The notes: generated by a model not told the origin, from the sequence alone. Shown: positions 49,671-61,059, numbered from the stretch's first letter. The stretch is 64,000 nt of DNA from Bathymodiolus brooksi (GCA_963680875.1 OY804579.1:21685804-21749803), one strand, 5' to 3'. A program made the numbers and translations.

Positions 49671-50364
49671 AGTCATCCTTATATCCTATCTATACATTGA
49701 TGACTCAGTTAAGACCTGTGATATATATATATAATGTTGTGTTTATATTCAATAGTTTGTTTTAACGGACGGCGATAGCTTCTCTACGCTGTTGACATTA
49801 TGAACAATAGTGCTTAAGGGTCTATTTGTCGTATATCATAATATACACTGCTGTTTCCATTTTACAAAACATTATATAAATTACTCTAGTTCATTGTCAT
49901 AGGATTTGGACCTTTCATTTATTTGTAGATAGACCGGCTTACATGTACATAAATTGACAGTAATGATATGTACCGGAACGATCAAAATCATGCTCCCTTC
50001 CCTGTTTGGAGCAAGCATTATTTGTTTGGGTATTTTGGACTAGATATTTGTTTATTAGTTGTCTTGTTTTCATACTGTATTCTGATGTTGGGAGTCTGTT
50101 CCACTGAGGAAGCAAAATGACAAATGTAGATCTAGGACACTAATTAATATAGGTATCTATGATGCATACTTGTAACGATCTTGAACTTTTCTTATTCTAA
50201 ATGTGGCTTTATAAGACAATATGAGAAGAAAGGGCGCTGTCGTATTCTTCAATTTATAAGTTAGATATTATATTTTGTTTGTTTTAGCTTATTACTTATA
50301 GCTCACTTATATAATATAGCTGAGTTTTTGTTTTTCTGTATGTATCACATCGATATTCTTATAT
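49671..50364. other. No recognisable feature
   Basis: AT-rich intron 4 sequence; nothing supported. Confidence 0.5.
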
Positions 50365-50468
50365 GAGAAAAGATTAAAGAAGCCATAAATCGAAGAAAGA
50401 GGGACAATACAATGGCCTCAAGACAAACCGTTGTCGACACTGAAAATTGAAGAAATGAAACCACACTA

Positions 50469-50635
50469 AATAAGGGTAATAACAAAATTACCGAACTCTG
50501 AACAATCTTCCAAAGGGAAAGTCAAAACTCATAAGTATATAAATAGACAAAATCAGTCAACAACGGGAAAACTGTGAAAACCGTAATGACCCTGACTTGG
50601 TACAGGCATTTCTAAAGAAATAAAACCAGGGGGTT
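50469..50635 (-). mobile_element. Antisense 3'-end fragment of the same Penelope-like element
   Basis: The reverse complement matches the 3' untranslated end of the element at about 18530-18697, including a 'cctgtaccaagtcagggtca' stretch and the terminal ATTACCCTTATT. It is a short 3' fragment without coding sequence, as 5'-truncated retroelement insertions usually are. It lies in intron 4, about 130 bases upstream of exon 5. Confidence 0.72.
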
Positions 50636-50767
50636 AACCCTACAAAGCCTTTGATTTAATCAGTTTGTATATCCAATGAGATTGCTTTATTTTGTTGTTA
50701 GTCATATCTTACATACAAGTGATTTCAGTTTTTAATTATATAATGGTATTTTACTCTATACTTTTAG

Positions 50768-50950
50768 ATTCGTATGTTAAAGTTTGCCTTCTGGTGCAGA
50801 ATAAAGTAGTGAAAAGTAAGAAAACAGAAGTAATAAAGAAAACGGATTGTCCCAACTTTAGTGAATCATTTACTTATAAGCTGCCGGTAGCTAGTCTAGA
50901 TTCTGCCAGTATAAATATAACGGCTATGCAACACCAAAGTGGATACAAAG
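50768..50950 (+). CDS. SYT15: SYT15-like exon 5: C2B core
   Basis: The acceptor is ACTTTTAG (AG 50766-50767) and the donor is AAAG|GTAGGT. It is 183 bases: two bases completing an Asp codon, 60 codons, and one base. It encodes SYVKVCLLVQNKVVKSKKTE, a C2B strand with the lysine-rich KSKKT, then CPNFSESFTYKLP and ASINITAMQHQSGYK. In the third Ca2+-binding loop the usual D-x-D is Q-H-Q, so this C2B top loop should not bind Ca2+ in the canonical way. SKKT and ASINIT fit the SYT15 pattern. Confidence 0.9.
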
Positions 50951-51398
50951 GTAGGTAATCGCGTATTTAGTATATTAACCGAGTTCAGTGTGAAATAAAA
51001 TAAATATTTTACGATCGATTTTTGTTAAAAAAAAAATAATAATAACCCTAATGTTTTTAAATATGAGTATTTATAATTTAAATTCAGAAATATATTGTAC
51101 TTTACTGTCCTTCCTGAGTATTTTGATGTAAAAGCACTATCTTAACTAAATTCTGATAAAAAAAATCTGCATAAGTAAAATCATTTATGTCTAATTACTA
51201 TATTTATGGACATTTTAATCCCCAAAAGAGTTGATGGCATGCAACACAACATAATACAATACAAATATATGGTATATGAACACTTAAAATTCTATAAAAT
51301 TAGGGAAAAGTAGTTGAGAGACTGTATGGCGTATTTACGAAAATAAACATTATGCGCCTTTATATGCGAGTTACAAACAATACCTCATATGGACAAAA

Positions 51399-51926
51399 AT
51401 AGCACAGATATAAGCCTACGGGTATATGGTTTTATTGCCACAAATAAGAGACGGAATAGCGAAAATAGCACAGAGATAAGCCTACGGGTATATGGTTTTA
51501 TTGCCACAAATAAGAGACGGAATAGCGAAAATAGCACAGAGATAAGCCTACGGGTATATGGTTTTATTGCCACAAATAAGAGACGGAATAGCGAAAATAG
51601 CACAGAGATAAGCCTACGGGTATATGGTTTTATTGCTACAAATAAGAGACGGAATAGCGAAAATAGCACAGAGATAAGCCTACGGGTATATGGTTTTATT
51701 GCTACAAATAAGAGACGGAATAGCGAAAATAGCACAGAGATAAGCCTACGGGTATATGGTTTTATTGCCACAAATAAGAGACGGAATAGCGAAAATAGCA
51801 CAGAGATAAGCCTACGGGTATATGGTTTTATTGCCACAAATAAGAGACGGAATAGCGAAAATAGCACAGAGATAAGCCTACGGGTATATGGTTTTATTGC
51901 CACAAATAAGAGACGGAATAGCGAAA
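51399..51926. repeat. 66-bp minisatellite, 8 near-identical copies, in intron 5
   Basis: 'gcacagagataagcctacgg' to 'aagagacggaatagcgaaaa' repeats exactly eight times; the only differences seen are one base in unit 1 and a c/t in units 4-5. The period is divisible by three, so both strands are open; these frames are not considered genes. The near-identity implies recent expansion or active homogenisation. Confidence 0.97.
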
Positions 51927-52341
51927 ATAATGGGAAAACACTTGCTTTTCAGATGGCTACCATGTACAACTCCGAATAATTCTTACTGGTTATGAGCTGT
52001 TGCAACTTGTATTATAAGTGACATTCCCGGACAAATTATTTTCGTCCGTCTTTGTAATTGCATTGTTCCACAAAAACGCCCTTACGTGTACATGTATTCG
52101 ATTTGTTCCGCAAACCCAGTGGACATAGATGTTAGGGTGTACCACGCAACGAAGAAATTATGTCTTATTTCTCTACTGCAGTGTTTTCTCGTGGACATAC
52201 ACTATATTTTCAACGTCTGTATCCCTTTCATGCAATTTTAATGATCTACAACATATACTGTGTTTTCTATTCGTTCCTAATCATATTCTCACCATAAGCC
52301 ACATGTTTCTTGATTCATTTTTTGTCAATATTTTTCTTCAG

Positions 52342-52466
52342 ATAAAATATTTGGGAGAGTTATCCTTGGCTCATTTATGTTTGCACGCGGGCGAGAATTG
52401 GACCACTGGAATGAAATGGTAGCGAACCAAAGGGAGCAGACGACACAATGGCATAGCTTGGTTTAA
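52342..52466 (+). CDS. SYT15: SYT15-like terminal exon: C2B C-terminus with WHSLV
   Basis: The acceptor is TTTTTCTTCAG (ends 52341). The frame set by exon 5 starts with AT, completing an Asp codon, and gives KIFGRVILGSFMFARGRELD, then HWNEMVANQREQTTQWHSLV and TAA at 52464-52466. RGRELDHWNEM and the terminal WHSL are hallmarks of synaptotagmin C2B ends. The longer ORF overlapping this place (ending GMKW at 52422) is in another frame and is a shadow. No clear AATAAA was seen within about 100 bases of the stop; the 3' UTR end is unknown. Confidence 0.9.
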
Positions 52467-53094
52467 AAAACAAACGGCACCAGAAAGAAAGATTGATTCG
52501 TCATAGACATGATTGATGTACTTAAAACAATCTGAATAATCAAAATTGGTTTATTGTATTATATAATTACGAAAAGTATTTAAATGGAGTACAATGGATA
52601 CTTAAGTTATGATATACATTGTTTGATATGGATACGTATGATCTTAAGACAATGCGCCTTTAAATTATTTTCCACGTCTGACAACGGTCTGTTTGCTAGC
52701 ACCTTGACACATTCATAAGCTGCCAATTTAACATGCCCATGAAGCTTTATTAACTGTATTTTCATGTACAAAAACATTAATAGTACATGAGATAATTTAA
52801 TGTATTTGTTTTCCAAAACATCTTGCTTTGAGATCGTGTTATGATACAAATGTGTCTTTGACATGTAAAATTGTGTTCTTTTGTTTGTTTTTGATGACAT
52901 ATTTTAATGTTATAAGTACGGACCAATGTTTGTTATATCAACATGCAAGGTTTTGATGCCCTATTTAAAAACAGTAAATAGAAGTGTACGCAACTCTCTA
53001 TTTTTGCTTCGTTAGAATAGTCACAAAACGGGGTTATAAGTTGTTAATCGTGAGTGGGTCAAAGAGTCATGATAGTAAAATGGACATTTTCTTC

Positions 53095-53285
53095 TGGTAG
53101 TCAAATCTGCTTTGACGACCACCTCTATTAAGCATTAACTTAGTTTTATGTGACCTTAATTTGAATTTCCCTTCACAAAGCACTTCATATTAATTGAACT
53201 TGCATTCAGCAGCCACCTGTTTTATGTTACCTTATTTCAATGTACCTTTGAACGGTCATATTATACAGGTTTGATTTTATAGTTT
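53095..53285. mobile_element. MITE, family E, divergent
   Basis: 'tagtcaaatctgctttgacg' at one end and 'acaggtttgattttata' at the other; inside are 'gaccacctctattaagcatt' and 'cagcagccacctgtttta'. Confidence 0.6.
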
Positions 53286-53711
53286 GGTGAAAACACGTTA
53301 CTTTCTAATATGATGATGAAGGTATCGGGTTGTACTACGCCAACACACGAAGTTTGATCTTATAGCGCTAACACACTGACACAACAATCCACAGGGAGAC
53401 TTGTCGCTCCACTGTAATATATTCTCCCTGTCAACGTGTGTTTTTCTTAATAATTGTGTGTGCTTAGCGAAGAAGCAGAATAAACCATGATTAGTCTTTG
53501 GTTTGATCCGATCCGGGATTAAGATTAGGATCTACTCCACTAGAACCGATCACACTAATCGTTACACCAACAAGACAGTTAATTGTCTTATCTCCAGAGA
53601 ACAATTTTACAGATTTTATTTAATTCAAGCAGACACGACGACGAAATAAACCGACATTAAAAAGGCAGTGTCAGTGAATTCTCGTAGGTAATCTTACATA
53701 TGGTAGTAATG

Positions 53712-53890
53712 AAAATAAACGTTAGAGAAAACCGAAAGGACAATCAAGAATAGACAATCCAGAGACACTGGTAACACATGGTACACAAGACACAGGACGA
53801 GGCAAACAAAACAAAGGACACAAAACTAAAAAGATGAGCATCACGGACCCAACAAACAATCGGGGTGAATCCAGGTGCTCGCGAAGGGTA
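53712..53890 (-). mobile_element. Family D copy
   Basis: On +: 'aacgttagagaaaaccgaaa', 'gacaatccagagacactggt' and 'aatccaggtgctcgcgaagg'. It abuts a family B copy directly. Confidence 0.65.
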
Positions 53891-54185
53891 GATGTCTAAT
53901 TTTGTACGTACTTTGAGTTTCATGGATAGGCTTTATTGGCTACTCTCACAGTCAAAGGATTAGAAGCCAAATAATTTAAAAGCTGTGGGAGTAAGTAATC
54001 GGCTAAGGTTGCTTGTGTCTGATGGAGATAGAGTTTATCTTTTAATTATTTAGGAACTGTAATTGTTTCAAACATAAATGTAGAAAAAATAAAACCATAT
54101 CAGTGCAGAAGAACTGACTACTGGGAGGACGATACCCTCGGAAACTAATAGTCCACCAGCAGAGGTATCGACACAGTAAAATCTG
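53888..54185 (-). mobile_element. Family B unit
   Basis: On +: a decayed motif 'agatgtctaattttgtacgt', 'ttatttaggaactgtaattg', 'gaactgactactgggaggac' and 'agtccaccagcagaggtatc'. The second end motif is missing. Confidence 0.62.
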
Positions 54186-54189
54186 TTTG

Positions 54190-55795
54190 AAGATGTACCT
54201 ATCCATGACATTTGGCTTGAAGAAATATGGAGAAAATCACTAAAAATGTAATTGTACAGAGCCATACTCATAATAATTATAATATTTGTCCTAACTTTTT
54301 TGTTAATATTTTTTCGAACCGATCAGTAACTTGATATTTATTTGAGGGAAAAACAGTTTCCCGTTTAACAGTTATCATTTTTGTTATTTTAACTCTCGGA
54401 TTTGCTTAAACAGTTTTTATGTTGTTAAACGAGGAGGGTGAATATGGATGGCACTGGAAAAAGGTACGCCCTAACGTACTAAAACTTTTTTATTATTTGA
54501 TCAATATGTTCATCTGTAGCTTGGGATGTTCACCTATTATTGTGTTTTGATGGTCTGTCATGTGTTGTCTATAATCCTTACCTCTGTCATGTTGTATCTG
54601 TCATCTAATATTTGTCATGAATTAATTAACACTTTTTTTATTCCTTGACTCTAAACTAAACCTGTTTGTTCACCAAGTTATTTTTTTATTTTTCTAATAC
54701 AGTGTAGAGAACGATAACTGACTTTAAAATCATTTCTGCTTTACCTATGGCAGGAAAGGATCGTGTTTTGTGGATTGCGCCATGTGTTGTTTATGCATTT
54801 CTCGCATGAACATTTTCTGTTTTTATAAAAAGGCCTTATGTAACTTCACATTACTTTGAATTTGAATTCTGACACAATTTACATACATTTCGTGCATTTT
54901 CTTTATGTTTTATACTTCTATCAATAAATTCTGACACAATGTATATACATTTTCTTTATGTTATCTACCGATGAATCAATAGTAGAAAAACAAAACCTTG
55001 AGAACCGAAATATTAAATTCTATGATCCTATTATAAGACAGAGATGAAGATCATGTATCTTGAAGACTCTCTTAATATGATATAATATGGTGGCGGGTGG
55101 TATATTCACAAGGTGTATATGCAAGCACGCACGTTCGAAATAAAGATTGCTGAACATTTTTGGTTATACGTGGCCTTATTCCAATATATATATAATAGGA
55201 GTATGAAGTCAACATTATTTGTTATGTGTTTATATGAAAACTTTATGTATGATATAGTTCAATTAATAAAATGTAATTTATTGCAAATGTGAAGGTTTTT
55301 TTATATATATTTATATACTATCTGCCATCAGCACTTCATCGGACAAAAAACTGTGTACAATACAAGAACATGAAAATCAACTGTGAAATCGATTCCAAAA
55401 ACCAATTGGAACAATTCATACAAGAAACGACAAAATCTGAGATCTGCTGACAGATGAATAATACATTTCTAGCAGCTTGGTACATTCACTAAATGAGAAA
55501 TGTGGCAGGAATCGAATTTCTTGATAGTGCGCCATAACACCTTATGCATAATTCAGTTCCGACTTCACGATATTCCAATATCATGTAGCACGCCCACTGG
55601 ATACAATATACGTGAGATCATTTTTGTTATATTAAATTGCGATAAAGTAATCAGGAATTATAAATATACCGATGTAACCTAGTATAAATGTCAAGGGAAA
55701 GAATGTTTATAAGGGTGGTGAAATGAACACTTTACCTTGACCGTGATATTTATATAGCATAGGTATTGTTGCTATGATGCTAGTGAATACCACAG
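54190..55795. other. No recognisable feature
   Basis: AT-rich; nothing supported. 52470-53090 downstream of the SYT15-like stop is likewise featureless, as is 53290-53700. Confidence 0.45.
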
Positions 55796-55796
55796 A

Positions 55797-56445
55797 GAGT
55801 TTGAAGATACGAAGGGAGGTAATCAGAAACCGTTAATTGAAGAAGAACAGACAGTAATGACATAGGCGAATCCAGCTGGGGTGGCTTGTGTCGGCCGCCA
55901 TTTTTTCTCAAAAGTTATAATGATGTCTAGTCAAACGTTTGGTCCAACCCCTCCCCCTTTATAGACATAAAGTCTGGAATCGTCTCTGAATGATGCAAAT
56001 ACCAAATGTATGGTAATAATGACATGCCCATAACGAATTCTTTCAACAGAAATCGTGCAATGTTGTAAGTCTGTATATTTTCAACAGAAGAAAAACACAG
56101 TATACAAGTTATAAAAGATTTCCGGGTAAAGGAGAGATACAAAAGCAACACCAAAAACACATCAAACGAAACAAACCTGGGATAACACAAACCATTACGA
56201 AATTCGGGAATGAGACCAGGTGCCCCAGGGTGGAGGGTCAACTTTAGCTGACCTTTTAAGGACAACGCGAACAACATTTTCGCATTGAAATATCGTTGTA
56301 GACACTACTGCCCACATAAAGAAATTAAACAAGAAATCCACATTACATAAGTAGTAAGAAATTATTTGACTTCGCAGTTTTTCGACTTGAGCGTACCTGA
56401 TGAAGGTTATTCCAGAAACGCGTCGTGTGCGCAATGTAATATCTA
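55797..56445. mobile_element. Patchwork of antisense C/D-like pieces and a family B motif
   Basis: 55797-55865 ('gaagatacgaagggaggtaa') is antisense family C. 56130-56230 ('cgggaatgagaccaggtgcc') looks like another C/D relative. 56390-56440 is a clear B motif (ACCTGATGAAGGTTATTCCA, GAAACGCGTCGTGTGCGCAA). Confidence 0.5.
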
Positions 56446-56449
56446 TGGG

Positions 56450-57760
56450 TTTTTTAACACTGCAAAGCTATTTAATAGATAAGATGGGAGTATTCTATTA
56501 AATATTTAGTTGAAGAATCTAAAATTCCAAAGCGTGCGTGACGAATAAGCTGGCACTTAATTATCTACACTGCAGTAAAACATGCCACATATATTGCAAT
56601 GGAAACCTTTTTATCATAAAAGTTGGTATATGGATAATCATAGTTTGCTTTCACATAGAGGTATGAAAGTCGCTGTCTCCATTTACTATATTCTCCAGTA
56701 CCGGATTTAGACGAAGAGAGGCCCTAGGCTAATCCACTTGTGAGGTCCCTCTAAATTCCGCATCTCACGACTAGAGGAAGGTGGAAAAGTGTTTTTTAAG
56801 CAATTGTAATACAGCGGACGGTGATGACGAGTGTTTAAAATTGTGAAATTCTGAAATGGAGTGCAACTGTGCAAGGACATTTAATGAAGGGTTGTTTAGA
56901 GACTACAGTGTGTAATGATAGCATATGTAAGAAATGCTTATGACAGTGTCAGAATATTATATACCTTGGATGGAAACCCCATAGATTTCGAGTCCCTATT
57001 CTTCAGCCTGTCAAGCCTATATGTGAATTCGGCACTGTATATCTGAAGTTAGTATAAACTGAATTCAGTTGGCAAAATGATCTCATTGTCTGTTAAAAGA
57101 AAATTTTGAAGATACGAAAGTGGAATTCAGAAGCAGTAAATCGCAGAAGGACAGACTAGAACATGATATAACGATATTAAAGGGTTTTGCTTCTTCGAAT
57201 TTGTGTCTCCCATTTCAAGATGAATTTCATCATATAATAATTAAGATAATAATTTAGTGGATTTACAATGTGTTCTCATTGCTATATCGGTAATTGGTAG
57301 TCAGACTTACTTGTGCGATCTGTGAGAAACTCCAACACTCGTAAATTATTAGTTGATAAAGCATATTTTGCGCTACAAATGTATGTACATTTTTTGTACT
57401 TTAATATGGTAAATGGTTATCCAGACTTATGAAATTATAACTTAGCTTACTTTCTATTTTTATTATAACAGCTTACTTTCTATTTTTATTTCAAATGACT
57501 TTCTTAGTTATTTCGGTCAATCAGGTATTTACCACGTGATTTATGGGGTCAAGTGCTTAAGACCAACATAAGTCAAACAAGAACAAATCAAATAAAGTAC
57601 TGGTGTTCCTGGAATAAAAAGAATGTAAAATCAAACGTAATCTTACCTACGAAATATTTTAAGTGTAGTGAGTTCAGAATATGAGTGTATGTGAACAAAA
57701 TCACGGTTACCCAGCTTTACCGCAATTCCCCTCCCAAGATGCAGCCCAATATGTAATCAA
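56450..57760. other. No gene; small family C remnant
   Basis: 57105-57165 ('gaagatacgaaagtggaatt', 'agtaaatcgcagaaggacag') is an antisense C remnant. Nothing else was recognised. Confidence 0.45.
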
Positions 57761-57764
57761 ATTG

Positions 57765-57830
57765 TAGATATCAAATTTAGTGCTCAAGACACGTTTCTAG
57801 AAGAGCCTTCATCAGGTCCGCTCATGCAAT
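57765..57830 (-). mobile_element. Family B motif, isolated
   Basis: On +: 'ttgtagatatcaaatttagt', 'cacgtttctagaagagcctt' and 'catcaggtccgctcatg'. Only the end motif is present. Confidence 0.65.
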
Positions 57831-58017
57831 CATATTGTCCATAACAATAGTAAATGTTCTGGAAAGTTGCGAGATGTAATATGACTCCAAAAGTCCTTGA
57901 ACAGAACCTTGACCCATCCGGGACATATACTAGCCGAACACCATATAATGGTAATTATGTTGTGACAAATACATTACACTATCGTACATCTATCATTTAT
58001 AACTGAAAGACCATACA

Positions 58018-58140
58018 TTATATGACAAACAATACATTATATGACAATTATATGACAAACAATACATTATATGACAATTATATGACAAACAATACATTAT
58101 ATGACAATTATATGACAAACAATACATTATATGACAAACA
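58018..58140. repeat. 30-bp tandem repeat, 4 copies
   Basis: 'tatatgacaaacaatacatt' plus 'atatgacaat' every 30 bases. Confidence 0.94.
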
Positions 58141-58604
58141 ACACATTGACCAATTTAATTCTGCCACATTTCTGTGCCTGTTCCAAACCAGAACATGGAT
58201 TTCCAACGTCTTATATCGTGGTCCGTTTTTGTGTTCAGTGAGTTAAGATGAGTGGTGATTGTTTGTTTTGTTGATATTGGTGGAATTGATCATCATTGTT
58301 TAAACTTATTTTCATTAGTATATTTAGTTCACAAATAGCTTGTAGCATGCGTCCTTTTATCTGAACTGATCATACCGGAAATGACTAAAACGCGGACAAT
58401 TCAGTAACATCACACTGTTATTTAGAAAGGAAAAAAGACATTCGAACAAGCAACGGTACAGAAATAAACACTTTAAGAGATTCGATGTTGGTCCAGTGAA
58501 TTTATTAGATTTGATTACGAGTAGTTTCCCTTTATTTAAGTAATCAATGAAACATATTCTTCCATATTGTCATTGGTTGTTTTAGCTACTCGTGCAGTAA
58601 TTTG

Positions 58605-58725
58605 TAATCCTATGTCTTGTGTAGTGTGTTGTGAACTATTGTTTGTTTTTGTCTGTGTTCTGTAGGCCATGGTATTTCTGTATTTTATCGATTTACGCCT
58701 TCTGGTCATCCTTATGGTATCTTTT
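58605..58725 (+). mobile_element. Family C fragment
   Basis: 'ctatgtcttgtgtagtgtgt', 'gtctgtgttctgtaggccat' and 'cgatttacgccttctggtca'. Divergent. Confidence 0.45.
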
Positions 58726-58798
58726 TTTTCTGTACATAGAAGAATATATAGTAATGATAAATTATGTATCGTAAAGTGTTTCTATTTACAACTACATA

Positions 58799-59180
58799 TG
58801 CATTCAGTGCCTATCACCACTAAAACTGTGAGCTCGAATCCCGCTCATGGCGAAGTGTGCTCGATACAACATTAAGCTTGTCAGTGACTTGCGACAGGTC
58901 GGTGGTTTTTTTCCGGGTATTCCGGTTTCCTCCACCAAAAAATATTTGTTTGTTTGTTTGATGGTGTTTAACGCAATTTTCAACAATATTCAAGTTACAT
59001 TGTGGCGGTCAGTTTTATTGATGGAGGAAACCGGATGACCCGGAGAAAACCACCAACCTTGTCGCAAGTCACTGACAAACTTTATCACATAATGTTGTAC
59101 ACCTCGCCGTGATCGAGATAACTGACCGCCACGATATAGCTGAAATATTGTTGAAAGTGGCGTTAAACACCATAACCCAT
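58799..59180. mobile_element. SINE family A nested in opposite orientation inside another
   Basis: The outer copy, + strand, runs 58799-58938 ('gagctcgaatcccgctcatg' to 'ccggtttcctccacca') and resumes at 59121 with 'aactgaccgccacgatatag' to 'gtggcgttaaacaccataac'. Between them, 58956-59120 is a - strand copy ('gatggtgtttaacgcaattt', 'accaccaaccttgtcgcaag', 'gtacacctcgccgtgatcga'). Confidence 0.82.
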
Positions 59181-59194
59181 AACCCTTCAGTGCA

Positions 59195-59310
59195 ATAAAA
59201 ACGTAGCTATCTAATTTAGCCCACATGACGCGTTTCTGGCAGAAATTTCATCACTCACAAAGCCTAAATTAATTCCAAATGAAAAAAAAGTCTTAGTATA
59301 GGACTTGGTT
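59195..59310 (-). mobile_element. Family B partial copy
   Basis: On +: 'aaaacgtagctatctaattt', 'cccacatgacgcgtttctgg' and 'caaagcctaaattaattcca'. It follows the nested SINE immediately. Confidence 0.6.
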
Positions 59311-59314
59311 GTGG

Positions 59315-59900
59315 CTGCAAATGCAGCCGAACCCTCAATCCTCTTGCTACATTATAACATCAAATGATGGGGTTGACCAAACAATCCAAACTCATGCTAC
59401 GTGTTGGTATGTCTTGATGTACCAAGGATATCTAGATCTAGAACAGTAGAACGTTCTCAGAAATGTACAGACACAGATATAGCATTACCATATAGATCAA
59501 TACAGTAGCAGTACAAATGTAGTCTGACTCAACTGTGTAGATTGTGAAAATATACAATATAAAGTCATCAAGGTGGAGATTTATTTATTTAAAGACTTGT
59601 ATCAACGACCATATGAATCATACGCTCAGAAAGAAAATGTTGACAAGCAAAGATATTTTGTTATTATTTTGTCTTGGAAAAAATAATGGAATTAAGCTTA
59701 CGTCAGGTCAAACAAAAGGCTTATAGAAAAAAAGATTAGATTTTGTGAATATGTTCTTATTCTTAGACATAGTTCAATACAGTATTCGCTAAATACTCTA
59801 CACACATGTATGTCAACTGATTTTACGTTTGTCACAAGTATTATATTTATATCAAACATTTTTTTTTGCAAATAACTATTCTGTCACCATGCTAGGAAAC
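59315..59900. other. No recognisable feature
   Basis: AT-rich; nothing supported. Confidence 0.5.
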
Positions 59901-59904
59901 ATTT

Positions 59905-60118
59905 GAATATACCGCGGTGTAATTAGAAACTGTAAATAGAAGGACAGACACTACACTAACCAACAGAAATAGAACGGACAAACAATGATCTACAAAACAT
60001 TAAGTAGAAAACTACAGACCGAGCAACACGCACCCCACTGAAAACCGGGAGTAAACTCATGTGCTCCGGAAGGATTAGCAGTTCCTGTTCAACTAGTGAC
60101 ACCCGTCGTGTTACTGCT
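59905..60118 (-). mobile_element. Family C copy, complete
   Basis: On +: 'gaatataccgcggtgtaatt', 'gcaccccactgaaaaccggg', 'gtgctccggaaggattagca' and 'ctagtgacacccgtcgtgtt'. It shows the full 5' end of the family. Confidence 0.68.
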
Positions 60119-60204
60119 AAATGACACGAACATCATCTGATATGGAAATAGTTTCGGACAACTAAGCTACCCCATGTATGTTCCGTGTATATTATAGAAC
60201 TAAT

Positions 60205-60558
60205 CTCATACATTAATCTGTGAATTTATGTAGGAACCCCTCCCACTTCCAGTTTCCTACCACAGGCCATACAACACAGCTTCTTCTCTGCCTCCCTGCC
60301 AACACTTGATATGATTTACACCATATACACACCAAGGTTGGATACACCAGGTAATCCCAGATACAGTGGCCGAGTAGAATATAAAGCAGTGTAGAGTAAA
60401 ACAACATAAGTATAAAAAATGCAAAGTCAGGTTTGGGCAAACTAACCACAGTTTATTTCAAAGCATAATTTAAATTTGAAATAATGCAAGAATAAGCATG
60501 AAAACATGAAAACACAAGTTTTCCAATTAATGAATAAAAGATAAACTGTGGTTCTCCA
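60205..60558. repeat. Duplicated ~345-bp segment, copy 1
   Basis: Nearly identical to 61060-61398 in direct orientation, from 'ttaatctgtgaatttatgta' to 'ctgtggttctcca'. Copy 1 has a small extra 'catgaaaacatgaaaac' duplication. On the - strand it contains a 78-codon ORF present in both copies (LLGHCIWDYLVYPTLVCIW), of unknown meaning. Its inner part, 60444-60553, is bounded by inverted AACCACAGTTTAT / ATAAACTGTGGTT. Confidence 0.9.
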
Positions 60559-61059
60559 CTCCACAGATCATAAACATAAAAAATGTTATCTGTGGATCAC
60601 AACTAAACTAAAACAAAATGATATGAAGTATACATGTTATAACAATATAAACCAAGTGTATGATAGACACTATAAATTGAAATATCTTAGCAATATGAAC
60701 ATAAAGGCTTAGGGTTTGGAGGGTGGGAAAAAGAATACATTTTTTTACAAAGGCTAAATCGATGCTGACTGCTGTAAGCAATTTTTTGGAATGCAAGAAT
60801 GGATGCGGGGATGACGCCGAGTTTGAAAATTTCTGTTATCTCATTGGTCAATGTTAACCCGGGAATTTTGAATATTAAATTATGATTGGTTGACCTCAAT
60901 TTCTTGTCATAGCACATTTTAAGAACGAAACATTTTGATTGGTTGTTGAGCTCTACACAGCAAAACAATTAATTTGAAGTGAGATTAAGGAGTATGGCAA
61001 ATACGAAACTAAAGACAGCACATATTCTGATTAATAATGTATTTACTAAAAATACTCCC

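Larger units (their letters stand above)
15418..52466 (+). other. SYT15: Synaptotagmin-15-like gene, six exons, 5' incomplete
   Basis: Six exons (15418-15628, 27708-27801, 32479-32649, 39627-39738, 50768-50950, 52342-52466) join in one frame and end at TAA 52464-52466, giving about 298 residues. The product is a double-C2 protein. C2A runs from GRLWFAVEYE to VVWRDLE, C2B from GELLVSLSYN to the C-terminal WHSLV, the WHxL motif typical of synaptotagmin C2B ends. LYLLPD-like IYLMPDERR, YDVDRHKRHN, VVWRDLE, and ASINIT followed by RGRELDHWNEM match synaptotagmin-15 better than other subfamilies as I know them. Most Ca2+-ligand aspartates are replaced: C2A loop 1 keeps one, C2A loop 3 keeps two of three, C2B loop 1 keeps two, C2B loop 3 none. 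A Ca2+-independent role in membrane trafficking is therefore inferred, as proposed for SYT15. The N-terminus and transmembrane segment are not in the six exons; exon 1 starts mid-codon, so at least one more exon lies upstream. Synaptotagmin-17 is the nearest alternative. Confidence 0.88.

Noticed and set aside
51385..51979. 196- and 172-codon ORFs on opposite strands
   Set aside because: Artefacts of the 66-bp tandem repeat; they lie inside an intron and have no non-repetitive coding part.
52129..52422. 97-codon ORF ending in GMKW
   Set aside because: It overlaps the last SYT15-like exon in the wrong frame. The frame required by exon 5 gives a clear C2B end with WHSLV.
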